From Bacteroidales bacterium (GTDB lineage: Bacteria; Bacteroidota; Bacteroidia; Bacteroidales; F082), in NCBI GenBank assembly GCA_028277395.1, contig JANQGJ010000003.1, positions 19,422-83,421 of the forward strand: 64,000 nt of DNA, written 5' to 3'. How positions within the stretch are numbered: position 1 is the first letter of the stretch; every line of letters begins with the position of its first letter. The position numbers and the translations under genes were made by a program. The notes below the pieces were generated by a model, which saw only the letters and a list, made by a program, of their open reading frames with translations, searched no databases and had not been told where the DNA came from. Shown piece by piece: positions 35,514 to 45,770 of this stretch.

Positions 35514-37885
35514 TGTTTTTTACTAAGATAATGATCAAACAACTTTTAAATACACTTCGAAGTTTTAGAAAAAAACCAATACTACTATTTGTTAGTATTC
35601 CGGGACTGGCGATAGGACTGACAGCTTTCCTGTTGCTGATGATCTATGTTAAACATGAAACAAGTTATGACACTCATTTTTCTACAAAGGACAGGTTAGT
35701 ACGACTTTACACTACTTTTATAATTGATGAAACAGTTGACAATACCCCGAGATGTTTAAGAAAGGCATATACTGAAATACCCTATCTGGTTCCTGAGATT
35801 GAATTGGCAACACAGGTTTACAATGGAGGTTATTTCAAGATAAAAGCTGATGATAAGCAAATAAGTAGCCAGGCCGGATTATATGCCGATGCTGAGTTTT
35901 TAAAAGTATTTGGATTAGATCTGATGTTCGGTAATGTTGATGATGCTTTAAAAAGTCCTCTTTCTGCAGTATTATCAGAAACACTGGCTATTAAACTGTT
36001 CAATACCACAGAATGTCTTGGTAAAATTCTGATAACCGAAGATCAGGAATATAATATTACAGGTATAATTAAGGATTTGCCCGTAAACACTCACTTTAGC
36101 TTTGATTTACTGCTTTCCATCAGCACGATCAGGCCTGAACGTTTCGGGGGTCTTGAGTTCTTTACATATTATTTACTTAATGAAGGTGCTGATCCTGAAA
36201 GTTCAGGGAAGAAGATTGCTGAGGAATATGATAAAATACTTGATGATGGGTTTAATCTGCAGGAACAGAGATCTATTTCCGGTACTGAGATGCTTAGTGA
36301 TCTCCATCTGTTTACGAAAGCTGATTTTGACCTGACTTCAAAAGGGAATATTACAAATTTGTATATATTAAGTTTTCTGGCAGCTTTTATTTTGTTGATT
36401 GCAGTTGTAAATACCGTTAACCTGTTTGTACTTTATGGTGAAAAAAGATCAAAGGAAATTGGTGTCAGAAAGTCTCTTGGAGCAGGGTTAGTTAATCTGC
36501 GAAAGCTATTCTATTTCGAAACCTCTATAATTTGTATTTCTGCATTTATTCTTGCTTTCATAACTACTATTGCTGTTATTCCTTTGTTTGCACAGGTTGC
36601 CGATTTAAGAATCAGTATTGATGATATACTTGATTTTCAGGGAATAACAGGTATGATCGTATTTATGATTGTTCTGATAATAATTTGTGGTGCATATCCT
36701 TCTGTTTATCTTTCAAGGCTTGGTACTATTAATGCCATCAAAGGTGGAAGAGAAACAATAAAGCGTAAAAAATGGTTATCCATCATATCGGTTATTACCC
36801 AATTCTCAATCAGTGTTTTCCTGATCGTCAGCTTACTGGTTATAGTTTCACAGGTAAAATATCTAAAAGACATACCTCTTGGCTTTAACCCGGAGAATGT
36901 TATCATGATTACCCGTTTCGACAACGCTATAAGAAATAAATCTGCTACTGTTATGGATGAACTAAAAAAGCTTCCATTTGTTAAAAGCACAGCAAGTTCA
37001 ACACACTGGATGGGTGGTGGATGTAGCGGACAGGGCATATATGTACATGGTGAATCCGAGGAAAATGAAAAATACATTAACGAATATCGTGTACATGGCG
37101 GATTTTGCAAGCTCCTGGAATTGCCATTATCATCAGGCAGGTACTTTTCAGGTACAGGAGATGACCAGCAAAGTGTTATTCTTAATCAATCTGCAGTCAA
37201 TATGCTGGGAATGAAAGATCCTGTGGAGAAAACTGTTTATTTAAACGGTGAACCATATAAGGTTATCGGGGTTGTCGAAGATTTCTATTACAACAGACAC
37301 TCGGGAGAAGAGATAGAACCGCTGGTAATTGCTGCTTATTCTGACTGGCTAAACATAATTTATTTGAGAATTGACGGTGAATTTGGTATTAATGAGCGGA
37401 AACAGGTTTCAGATTTATTATTACAGTTTGATGCTGACTATATACCTCATTTCGTTGATTTAAAATACAGTTATAAAAGGAAGTTCTGGAAAGAAGACCA
37501 GCTTATAGATCTTCTGCTATACGGTACTTTACTTGCAATATTCCTAAGCTTCACCGGTATGTTTGCCCTATCTGTTTTTAATGTTGAAAAAAGAACCAAA
37601 GAGATTGGAATAAGAAAAGTCATGGGAAGTTCTTCGAATGAAGTTATGCTGTTCCTTCTCGTAAATATGTTGAAATGGGTACTGTGGGCAATGGTTCCTG
37701 CTTTTCTGGTAGCGTATATAATTTTAAAGGAATGGCTAATGGAATTTGCCGAGAGAATAAACCTTGGAATAATGTATTTCCTGGTTGCAGGGGTGCTTGC
37801 ACTGGTGGTTGCTATTGTGGCTATCTCAGTGCAAAGTTATTTTGCAGCCCGCAGAAATCCAGTTGACAGTTTGAGATATGAATAA
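35513..37885 (+). CDS. FtsX/MacB-type ABC permease, copy 1
   Basis: 790 residues, two FtsX modules in tandem: membrane helix (~24-44), MacB-like periplasmic domain, three helices (~285-400), a short linker, then a second helix/periplasmic domain/three-helix set ending at residue 790. The motif EIGVRKSLGAGLVNLRKLF after the third helix and EIGIRKVMGSSSNEVMLFL in the second half are FtsX coupling motifs. The tail ARRNPVDSLRYE is the usual Bacteroidota ending. No ATPase domain is fused, so it depends on the ATPase gene at 40286. MacB-type mechanotransmission or lipoprotein extraction are the known family roles. Confidence 0.92.
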   Translation: MFFTKIMIKQLLNTLRSFRKKPILLFVSIPGLAIGLTAFLLLMIYVKHETSYDTHFSTKDRLVRLYTTFIIDETVDNTPRCLRKAYTEIPYLVPEIELATQVYNGGYFKIKADDKQISSQAGLYADAEFLKVFGLDLMFGNVDDALKSPLSAVLSETLAIKLFNTTECLGKILITEDQEYNITGIIKDLPVNTHFSFDLLLSISTIRPERFGGLEFFTYYLLNEGADPESSGKKIAEEYDKILDDGFNLQEQRSISGTEMLSDLHLFTKADFDLTSKGNITNLYILSFLAAFILLIAVVNTVNLFVLYGEKRSKEIGVRKSLGAGLVNLRKLFYFETSIICISAFILAFITTIAVIPLFAQVADLRISIDDILDFQGITGMIVFMIVLIIICGAYPSVYLSRLGTINAIKGGRETIKRKKWLSIISVITQFSISVFLIVSLLVIVSQVKYLKDIPLGFNPENVIMITRFDNAIRNKSATVMDELKKLPFVKSTASSTHWMGGGCSGQGIYVHGESEENEKYINEYRVHGGFCKLLELPLSSGRYFSGTGDDQQSVILNQSAVNMLGMKDPVEKTVYLNGEPYKVIGVVEDFYYNRHSGEEIEPLVIAAYSDWLNIIYLRIDGEFGINERKQVSDLLLQFDADYIPHFVDLKYSYKRKFWKEDQLIDLLLYGTLLAIFLSFTGMFALSVFNVEKRTKEIGIRKVMGSSSNEVMLFLLVNMLKWVLWAMVPAFLVAYIILKEWLMEFAERINLGIMYFLVAGVLALVVAIVAISVQSYFAARRNPVDSLRYE

Positions 37886-37919
37886 TTAATACTTCTTGAT
37901 AATCAAAAAAAAAATAAAA

Positions 37920-40244
37920 ATGATAATTCACTATTTAAAATCCATAGTTTCAGATCTGCGAAGATCTGGTTTTGTAACGTTATTTAACCTGTTAGGCCTG
38001 TCCATATCATTTGCTGCGTTTATGTTATTATCAATATATGTATGGAATGAGTTTACTTATGATCGTAATAATGAAAAGTTTAACGACATATACAGGCTAA
38101 GCTTAATAGTTGAGGATGGTGGCGATATAAGGGAAAGTGTAAGGCTTCCAAATCCACTGGCAGACTTAATTGAGGAAAGTCTTCCTGAAGTTGATGGGTT
38201 ATGCTCATTTGCGTTTGGACCTAAAACTTTTGCCAGGAAATCAGATCCTGTAGCAGGTTATGACTTAAAAACCATAGCTGTTGATTCTACCTTTACTGAT
38301 ATTTTCACTGTAAGAATAAAGAGTGGTTCACAAAATCCATTACATGGAAACAATAAAATAATCATATCAGATAAGGCAGCAAAAAGATTATTTGGCGATG
38401 AAGATCCTGTTGGAAAAATACTTCTGGCAAATTTTAAAGAACCATATACAATTGAAGCAGTGTTCTATGATATGCCGGTTAATAGCAGTTTTCAATACGA
38501 AGCTTTTTGTTCGTATCCAACAGAAGAATGGATTGATGACTGGACAGAATGGAGTTTCAGGCATTATTATCTGATAGCACCGGGAACTGATATAGCGAAA
38601 CTAAATGATAAAATTCTGGACCTTCCGGTTATTCAGGATAATTTCTCACATTACTCAGATATAAACCTGTCATTTGCATTTACACCACTGGGTGAAATCC
38701 ATTTCAGTAATGATGGTTCCGGAAATCTGATGTTTTCCAGAACAATGGTATTGGTTGCTGTTTTATTATTGATAATGGCGTTTATTAACTATATCAATTT
38801 CGCTGTTGCCAATGCTCCAAAAATGATTAAGTCTGTTAATCTGAAAAACATTATGGGAGAATCAAAACGTAATTTATTCCTCTTGCTTGTTTCTGAATCC
38901 GTATTGTTAATGGTTTTGTCATTTATAGTTGCATTGTTAGTTTGTGTATTTACAATTGCTTTCTGGCAGGATATTTTCGGCTACGACCTTAACCTTTCAG
39001 ATCATTATGCTTTAATTATTGCATGCCTGTTTCTATTTGTTACACTTGGGGCCATAGCATCAATTTTACCTTCAAGAATTATCACAAAAGTAAATCCTGT
39101 TCTTGCAATAAAAGGGATAATGTCGTTTTCAACAAAAAAATGGATATCAGGAAAGGTGTTAACTGTTATTCAATACGCAATTTCAATAATACTTATAACA
39201 GGAGTGTTGTTTATTGAAAAGCAAATATCATATGTAAAAAATTATAACTTAGGATTTGAGAAGGAGAATATCCTTGTTGTAAGAACTACCAATGACATTC
39301 GAAAACAGGAAGATGCGTTTGTTGAGGAGTTAATGAAGAACCCGAACATAACTGATTTTGCATTTTCACAGTTTATTCCCGGGAATGTTGGTATGAGCTG
39401 GGGTAGAAATATAGATGGTAAACAGGTAAACTTTGTATGCTGGCCGATTGATGAGCGTTATCTTGATTTCATGGGATTTAAGATCACCGATGGAAGAAAG
39501 TTTTCTTCCAATATTGATGCTGACGAAAATAACTTCATTTTTAATCAGAAAGCCATTGATGAATTTGGCTGGGAAGAATCAGCAATTGGCAAAAGAATTC
39601 CCGGATTTGATTTTGAAGGTGAAGTAGTTGGAATTGTTGATAACATTAAATATGCCTCACTGCGTGAAGAAGTACAACCCCTGGCTTTCTGGTTAACAAA
39701 AACAAGGCATAACCGTGTAAGTTTGAAAATATTAAATGAAGATATTTCCGGTACTATTGAGCATATTAAAAAAGTATATGGCCAGTTTGAGGAAAACTAT
39801 GATATATCCTACAGGTTTTTGGACGAAAGTCTGGATGCTATGTATAAAAGTGAGGAAAAACAGGCAGAGTTAATACTGATCTTTTGCATTATATCAATTG
39901 TAATATCCATTATTGGAGCCCTGGGATTAATAATTTTTATGTGTGAATACAGGGTAAAAGAAATTGGAATACGGAAAGTTAACGGAGCTTCGGTAAAAGA
40001 GATCATACTAATGTTGATCAGAAGCTTTTTTATCTGGATACTGATAGCATATTTAATTGCAGTTCCTGCTTCATGGTACCTGATCAATACCTGGCTTGAA
40101 AATTTTGCCTACAAAACTTCAATGAGTTGGTGGGTATTTGCACTTGCCGGTGTAATTACACTTATAATCTCATTACTGACAATAAGCTGGCAGAGCTGGA
40201 TCGCAGCCACTAAGAATCCTGTAGAAGCAATTAGAAATGAATAA
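37920..40244 (+). CDS. FtsX/MacB-type ABC permease, copy 2
   Basis: 774 residues. Same eight-helix layout as copy 1. The first coupling motif is weak (LKNIMGESKRNLFLLL rather than RKxxG), but the second is intact (EIGIRKVNGASVKEIILMLI). The tail reads ATKNPVEAIRNE, the most divergent of the five. An in-frame TTG exists at 37896, but the ATG at 37920 (MIIHYLKSIVSDL) fits the start of the first helix and is preferred. The N-terminal pattern SGFVTLFNLLGLSISFAAFMLLSIYVWNEFTYD is typical of the family. Confidence 0.91.
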   Translation: MIIHYLKSIVSDLRRSGFVTLFNLLGLSISFAAFMLLSIYVWNEFTYDRNNEKFNDIYRLSLIVEDGGDIRESVRLPNPLADLIEESLPEVDGLCSFAFGPKTFARKSDPVAGYDLKTIAVDSTFTDIFTVRIKSGSQNPLHGNNKIIISDKAAKRLFGDEDPVGKILLANFKEPYTIEAVFYDMPVNSSFQYEAFCSYPTEEWIDDWTEWSFRHYYLIAPGTDIAKLNDKILDLPVIQDNFSHYSDINLSFAFTPLGEIHFSNDGSGNLMFSRTMVLVAVLLLIMAFINYINFAVANAPKMIKSVNLKNIMGESKRNLFLLLVSESVLLMVLSFIVALLVCVFTIAFWQDIFGYDLNLSDHYALIIACLFLFVTLGAIASILPSRIITKVNPVLAIKGIMSFSTKKWISGKVLTVIQYAISIILITGVLFIEKQISYVKNYNLGFEKENILVVRTTNDIRKQEDAFVEELMKNPNITDFAFSQFIPGNVGMSWGRNIDGKQVNFVCWPIDERYLDFMGFKITDGRKFSSNIDADENNFIFNQKAIDEFGWEESAIGKRIPGFDFEGEVVGIVDNIKYASLREEVQPLAFWLTKTRHNRVSLKILNEDISGTIEHIKKVYGQFEENYDISYRFLDESLDAMYKSEEKQAELILIFCIISIVISIIGALGLIIFMCEYRVKEIGIRKVNGASVKEIILMLIRSFFIWILIAYLIAVPASWYLINTWLENFAYKTSMSWWVFALAGVITLIISLLTISWQSWIAATKNPVEAIRNE

Positions 40245-40285
40245 TATATAATAAAGAAAAAATAACATATTAATATCTTATAACA

Positions 40286-40963
40286 ATGATTAAAACAGAA
40301 AATCTTACAAAAGTATTCAGTACTGAAGACATTGAAACATATGCGTTAAACGGTGTTGATATATCAGTTAAAGAAGGTGAGTTTGTAGCTGTGATGGGGC
40401 CTTCCGGTTGCGGTAAATCCACATTGCTAAACATTATTGGTTTATTGGATAATCTTACTGATGGTCAGTATGTATTTAACAATACCGATGTTTCGCATCT
40501 CAAAGAGAAAAACCGTACCCAGTTTAGAAAAGGTAATATTGGTTTCATTTTTCAAAGCTTTAACCTGATTGATGAACTAAGTGTATACGATAATGTGGAG
40601 TTACCATTGCTTTATCTTAAAATGAAAGCATCAGAACGTAAAAAGAGAGTAAACGATGTATTAAAGAGAATGAAGATAGGTCATCGTACAAAACATTTTC
40701 CTCAACAACTATCCGGCGGACAGCAGCAAAGAGTAGCTATAGCAAGGGCAGTGGTTACAAATCCAAAGCTTATACTTGCGGATGAGCCAACAGGTAATCT
40801 GGATTCAAAAAATGGTATTGAGGTTATGAATTTACTTACCGAACTTAACCAGGAAGGTGCTACAATTATTATGGTTACTCACAGCGACCGTGATGCCGGA
40901 TTCGCACATAGAACCATAAATATGCTTGATGGACAGGTGATTACCGAAAAACCAAATCAGTAG
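40286..40963 (+). CDS. LolD/MacB-type ABC transporter ATPase
   Basis: 225 residues. Walker A GPSGCGKSTLLNIIG, Q-loop IFQSFNLIDELSVYDNVELPL, signature LSGGQQQRVAIARAV, Walker B LILADEPTGNLDSKNG, H-loop VTHSDRDAGFAHR. These place it in the LolD/FtsE/MacB group that powers FtsX-fold permeases. It is the only ATPase in the operon and must serve several or all of the five permeases. It lies third from the middle, after permease 2 and before permease 3. Confidence 0.95.
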   Translation: MIKTENLTKVFSTEDIETYALNGVDISVKEGEFVAVMGPSGCGKSTLLNIIGLLDNLTDGQYVFNNTDVSHLKEKNRTQFRKGNIGFIFQSFNLIDELSVYDNVELPLLYLKMKASERKKRVNDVLKRMKIGHRTKHFPQQLSGGQQQRVAIARAVVTNPKLILADEPTGNLDSKNGIEVMNLLTELNQEGATIIMVTHSDRDAGFAHRTINMLDGQVITEKPNQ

Positions 40964-41002
40964 ACAATCGGTTGCAACAACTTAATCCATAAAATCAAAA
41001 CT

Positions 41003-43318
41003 ATGGTGCTAAAAAGTCAGAAGTCGTTTATCAATCACCTGGTAAACAATAAGCTATATGCGTTTGTTACTGTGCTTGGATTTACAATATCCCTAACTTT
41101 TGTAATACTGCTGAGTATTTATGTAAAAAATGAGTTGTCGGTTAACTCTGAGCAGGTAAATAAAGATCGCATTTTCAGAATTACAAATGAAAACTATGCT
41201 ACGTATGCAGCTCCTGTAGGCCCATGGTTGAAAGATGAAATACCTGAAATTGAAAGCTATACCAGGATATCCAATAATAGTGGAGTATTTAGAACCACCG
41301 ATAACACCAAAGTGAAATTTGAGTATTTGCTGGCTGACTCAACATTCTTTAATATTTTTACTTTTAACCTTATTGAAGGTAATAAGGAAACTGCTCTGAA
41401 AACCAGGAATTCGGTAGTACTTTCTGAAGAATTTGCAAACCGTATATTTGGCAATGAATCGCCAATTGAAAAACAGGTGGTTATTTCAGGAATTGATTGC
41501 ATTGTTAAAGGTGTTGTTGAGGATATTTCCAAAACATCAAACTTTATAAGTTGTGATGCGATTGTAAATTTCAGATGCCTGGCTGATATCTGGAATTATC
41601 CAGAATTACTTACAAGTCTGGGTAATAGCTCTTTTGGTATTTATTTTCTTGCAAAACCAAACACAAACCTTCCTGATAAAGAAGATGTTGTACTGGAACT
41701 CTTTAAAAAAGATTACTGGATATACCAGGACGACAGAGTCAAAACCGTAGTTTTTGAGCCATTGATGGATAATTATTTCAGTGACATTTATGGGAGAGCA
41801 ATAAATCATAACAGCAAAACACTTGTTACAGTCTTATCCGCAATTGTTGTATTGATACTCATTCTTGCTATCATTAATTACATGAATCTTACTATTGCAC
41901 AGGCAGGAAGACGTGCCAAAGAAATGGCAATAAAGAAACTTGTTGGCAGCTCTCGTAAAGGCCTGGTTAGACAACATGTGATTGAGTCAGTGCTGATTTG
42001 TTTATTTTCCTTTGGATGTGCTGTACTATTGAGTTTTGCAGCTGAACCCGTTTTTAATGATCTGCTGCAAACCAAATTGAATCTTAGTACAGAAATATAT
42101 GGTAAGGTTTTGATTTTTTCAATCCTGGCTGTTATATTGGTGGGATTTGTATCAGGGATACTACCTGCCCTGATAATCACCAGGCTTAAAGCAATTGAGG
42201 TTATAAAAGGAGGATACAGAAGAAGAAGTAAAGGGTATTATTCAAGGTTGTTGATAGGTTTTCAATATACTGTTGTAATAATCCTGTTAATTTCTACCCT
42301 TGCAATTACCAAACAAACCAATTATCTGGTAAGTAAAAAACTGGGATATTCAACAAAAAATGCCATTTGGTTTGATAATGCAATAAAAAAAACCGAGAAG
42401 GATGCATTCAGAAACAGAATGTTGCAGATTCCCGGTGTAAAGAAAGTGTCGTATGTTGCAGGGAGTCCGATCGATGGTGGCAATAACCAGTCATTTAATT
42501 ATGAGGATAGACCTGTTAGTTTTCAGCAGTTTATTGTAGACTCTTCATTTTTCGATATTATGCAAATGAATATTATTCCAACCGGAGTAGCATATTCTGA
42601 AAATGGTATACTGTTAAACAGGACAGCAGTAAACAATCTGGGACTTGACTCTTTACCTCAGTCATTCTATTTTGCCGGTACAGAACTGCCTGTATTGGGA
42701 ATAGTTGATGATTTTCATATCCGCTCTCTTCATCATAAAATTGATAATGTTGTAATAAGTCAGATGAAAAAAGATAAATATCCCTGGAATATTTTAATGC
42801 TGATAGAAGGAACAGATCAGCAAGCTATCCTTGCGGAAATAAGAAGATCGTACAATGAATTTACAGGTGGAGTACCTGTTGATTATGGTTTTTTTGATGA
42901 TACAATTGAAAAATGGTATGCCAAAGAAAAAAGAACCTCACAGATAGTTACATGGTTTGCTGTTTTGGCAATAGTAATATCTGTAATGGGCATACTTGCC
43001 ATGTCAATATTCTACAACCAGCAACGTAAAAAAGAAATCGGTATACGTAAAGTTAATGGTGCAACTGTTAGAGAGATAATGATATTACTGAATAAAGATT
43101 TTGTCAGATGGGTGCTGATGGCATTCGTTATTGCATGCCCCGTTGGATACTATGCAATGACAAAATGGTTGCAAAGTTTCGCCTACCAAACCACGTTAAA
43201 CTGGTGGATATTCGCACTGGCAGGAATCACTGCATTACTTATTGCTCTGATAACTGTAAGCTGGCAAACATACAATGCTGCACGGCGAAATCCTGTTGAG
43301 TCGATAAGATATGAATGA
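41003..43318 (+). CDS. FtsX/MacB-type ABC permease, copy 3
   Basis: 771 residues, two FtsX modules. Coupling motifs AKEMAIKKLVGSSRKGLVRQHVIESVL and EIGIRKVNGATVREIMILLNKDF. Periplasmic domain 1 covers roughly residues 45-275 and domain 2 about 430-650. The second periplasmic segment includes DFHIRSLHHKIDNVVIS, a recurrent element in all five copies. The tail is ARRNPVESIRYE. It follows the ATPase gene by 39 bp. Its periplasmic sequences differ clearly from the other copies, which suggests different cargo or partner contacts. Confidence 0.92.
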   Translation: MVLKSQKSFINHLVNNKLYAFVTVLGFTISLTFVILLSIYVKNELSVNSEQVNKDRIFRITNENYATYAAPVGPWLKDEIPEIESYTRISNNSGVFRTTDNTKVKFEYLLADSTFFNIFTFNLIEGNKETALKTRNSVVLSEEFANRIFGNESPIEKQVVISGIDCIVKGVVEDISKTSNFISCDAIVNFRCLADIWNYPELLTSLGNSSFGIYFLAKPNTNLPDKEDVVLELFKKDYWIYQDDRVKTVVFEPLMDNYFSDIYGRAINHNSKTLVTVLSAIVVLILILAIINYMNLTIAQAGRRAKEMAIKKLVGSSRKGLVRQHVIESVLICLFSFGCAVLLSFAAEPVFNDLLQTKLNLSTEIYGKVLIFSILAVILVGFVSGILPALIITRLKAIEVIKGGYRRRSKGYYSRLLIGFQYTVVIILLISTLAITKQTNYLVSKKLGYSTKNAIWFDNAIKKTEKDAFRNRMLQIPGVKKVSYVAGSPIDGGNNQSFNYEDRPVSFQQFIVDSSFFDIMQMNIIPTGVAYSENGILLNRTAVNNLGLDSLPQSFYFAGTELPVLGIVDDFHIRSLHHKIDNVVISQMKKDKYPWNILMLIEGTDQQAILAEIRRSYNEFTGGVPVDYGFFDDTIEKWYAKEKRTSQIVTWFAVLAIVISVMGILAMSIFYNQQRKKEIGIRKVNGATVREIMILLNKDFVRWVLMAFVIACPVGYYAMTKWLQSFAYQTTLNWWIFALAGITALLIALITVSWQTYNAARRNPVESIRYE

Positions 43319-43386
43319 TCAGAGATTATAGATGTTTATGATTTTGAGAGATGATCAAGTATTTCTGTAATTAAAACGCTTTTACC

Positions 43387-45732
43387 ATGTTAAAAAACTA
43401 TTTACGTGTTGCTATAAAAAACCTCATAAGTAACCGAACATATTCCATAATAAGTGTTGTTAGTTTATCTTCGGGTATGGCCATCTGTATACTGTTGCTT
43501 ATGTATGTTCTGCATGAGTTCAGCTATGACAAATATCATTACAATGCTGAAAACATTTATCGTTTATGTTATGCAGACCATCCGTACTCTGCTCCCGGAG
43601 CGGCAAAATATCTGTCGGAAAATATTCCCGAAATAGAACAGCATATAAGATTACTGCCACGAGATGATATGACTTTTAATCATGGAGAGAACAAATTTAA
43701 AGAAAACGGTATGACTTACGCTGATCCGGAGGTTTTCAGTTTGTTCACATTTAATTTTCTTGATGGAGAGCCGGAAACAGCATTAACTCAGCCTGCAACC
43801 ATCGTTATTACAGATAAAATTGCCAGGAAGTATTTTGGTGATGAAAATCCGATGGGAAAAATTCTTACAATTGATAATGAATATGATTGTACTATAACAG
43901 GAATAATTGAAGATATGCCGCTGAATTCACATTTCAGGTATGACTTTTTTGTTACTCTTGTAAATGGTAATGAGCTTTTTGGAGATGACTGGATGCAAAG
44001 TTGGGGATGGTTGAATTTCCTGGCTTACTTTCAAATGCAGGAAGGGTTTGACAAACCTGCAGTTGAGGAAAAGATTTGTGAACTGATGAAGGATCCCACC
44101 GATCCTGAAGCCGATGTGCCTCATATGTCACTACAAAAACTAACCGATATTCATTTGTATTCTTCACACTTTGATAATGATATACAGCCTCAGAACAGTA
44201 TTGTTTATGTGTTGATATTATCCGGAATAGGCCTCCTTATACTGTTTATTGCTTGTTTTAATTATATAAATCTGCTTTCTGCCAATGCAACAACAAGATC
44301 TACGGAGATTGGTGTACGAAAGGTATTTGGTTCATCTGTTAAACAAATGGCAATGCGATTTGTAACTGAATCCGTGCTGGTATTAATAATCTCTCTTTTT
44401 GTATCAGTTCTGCTGTTGAGACTATTGCTGCCGGAGTTTAATGACATGACGGGGAAGGTGTTGTCATTGTCATCATTGCTGAATTTACATACTCTGCTGG
44501 GAATTGCTGTTATATTAATAATCACGGTAATTCTGGCAGTATGGTATCCTGCATTTTTTCTTCCAACAATGCAGGCATCAAAAGTTATGGAAAAAGGTAG
44601 ATCAAAATTTTGGTTCCGTAAATTCCTGGTTGGATTTCAGTTCACCATAGTTATATTGCTTACAGCTTGCGCGATAGTAATGTTTCGTCAAATCTCATTC
44701 ATGAAGAATAAGGAACTGGGATTTGATAAGGATTACGTCATTGTTTCGGAAGTTGATGATTTTGGAAGTAATGAAAAATACAATACCCTTAAAGAAGAGT
44801 TGCTGGGAATGTCTGAGGTGGTTAATGTATCACAGGCAAGCAGGGTTCCTTCATATGACCTTAGTGATTACGGAGTAGTGAAATTAACCGAAGAATCGGA
44901 AAAGGTTGTAGTGCCTTACGTTCATGTTAATTATGATTTTTTCAGGACACTGGGTGTTGATGCAAAACTTGGCAGACTGTTTTCCCGCGATTTAAAATCT
45001 GATATTGACGAGGCAATAATCCTTAATCAGGCTGCGGTTGAAAAGATTGGAATTACAGGAAACCCCATCGGACAAACACTGAAATGTAACTGGCCACCAT
45101 CTGAACGTAAAATAATCGGAGTGACTGAAGATTTTCATTTTGAATCGTTGTATGAAAAAATAGTACCTGCAGTGTTTGTAATACATCCTGATCGTTGCTG
45201 GAATCTGATGGTGAAAATAGCTCCCTCAGATCTTAATACCTCAATTACCAGGATAACTGAAATATGCCGGAATCGTTATCCCGGTCAGATATTTAACTTT
45301 TATTTTTTGGATGATAGGTTTAACAGTATTTATTATAAGGAAAAGGCAACTCTGAAACTACTACAGTACTTTGCCGGACTAGCTGTATTTCTTGCATGTA
45401 TCGGATTATTTGGTATGGCATCGTTTATAATGGTGAACCGTACAAAAGAAATAGGTATCCGTAAAGTTAATGGTGCAGGCATAAGTGAAATAGTACAATT
45501 GCTAAACCGGAATTTCGTGATATGGGTTGGTTTCTCATTTATTATTGCTACACCAATTGCATGGTATTCAATGAATATCTGGCTGCGAAACTTTGCTTAT
45601 AAAACCAGCTTGTCGTGGTGGATATTTGGTCTTTCAGGCGTTTTTACACTTGTTGTTGTATTGTTAACAATAAGTTGGCTATCATATGGTGTAGCACGTA
45701 AAAATCCTGTTGACTCATTAAGATACGAATAA
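43387..45732 (+). CDS. FtsX/MacB-type ABC permease, copy 4
   Basis: 781 residues, two FtsX modules. N-terminal NRTYSIISVVSLSSGMAICILLLMYVLHEFSYDKYH, coupling motifs TEIGVRKVFGSSVKQMAMRFVTESV and EIGIRKVNGAGISEIVQLLNRNF, tail ARKNPVDSLRYE. Among the five it is the best match to the consensus in both coupling helices, so it is probably fully able to bind the ATPase. The 68-bp gap before it is the largest in the permease part of the operon and shows no obvious promoter. Confidence 0.92.
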   Translation: MLKNYLRVAIKNLISNRTYSIISVVSLSSGMAICILLLMYVLHEFSYDKYHYNAENIYRLCYADHPYSAPGAAKYLSENIPEIEQHIRLLPRDDMTFNHGENKFKENGMTYADPEVFSLFTFNFLDGEPETALTQPATIVITDKIARKYFGDENPMGKILTIDNEYDCTITGIIEDMPLNSHFRYDFFVTLVNGNELFGDDWMQSWGWLNFLAYFQMQEGFDKPAVEEKICELMKDPTDPEADVPHMSLQKLTDIHLYSSHFDNDIQPQNSIVYVLILSGIGLLILFIACFNYINLLSANATTRSTEIGVRKVFGSSVKQMAMRFVTESVLVLIISLFVSVLLLRLLLPEFNDMTGKVLSLSSLLNLHTLLGIAVILIITVILAVWYPAFFLPTMQASKVMEKGRSKFWFRKFLVGFQFTIVILLTACAIVMFRQISFMKNKELGFDKDYVIVSEVDDFGSNEKYNTLKEELLGMSEVVNVSQASRVPSYDLSDYGVVKLTEESEKVVVPYVHVNYDFFRTLGVDAKLGRLFSRDLKSDIDEAIILNQAAVEKIGITGNPIGQTLKCNWPPSERKIIGVTEDFHFESLYEKIVPAVFVIHPDRCWNLMVKIAPSDLNTSITRITEICRNRYPGQIFNFYFLDDRFNSIYYKEKATLKLLQYFAGLAVFLACIGLFGMASFIMVNRTKEIGIRKVNGAGISEIVQLLNRNFVIWVGFSFIIATPIAWYSMNIWLRNFAYKTSLSWWIFGLSGVFTLVVVLLTISWLSYGVARKNPVDSLRYE

Positions 45733-45770
45733 CCTGTGCATCAATATTATTAACAGAAGTATAACAGATA

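Noticed and set aside
37896..37919. TTG start for FtsX permease copy 2
   Set aside because: It adds only MIIKKKIK before an ATG that fits the family start.
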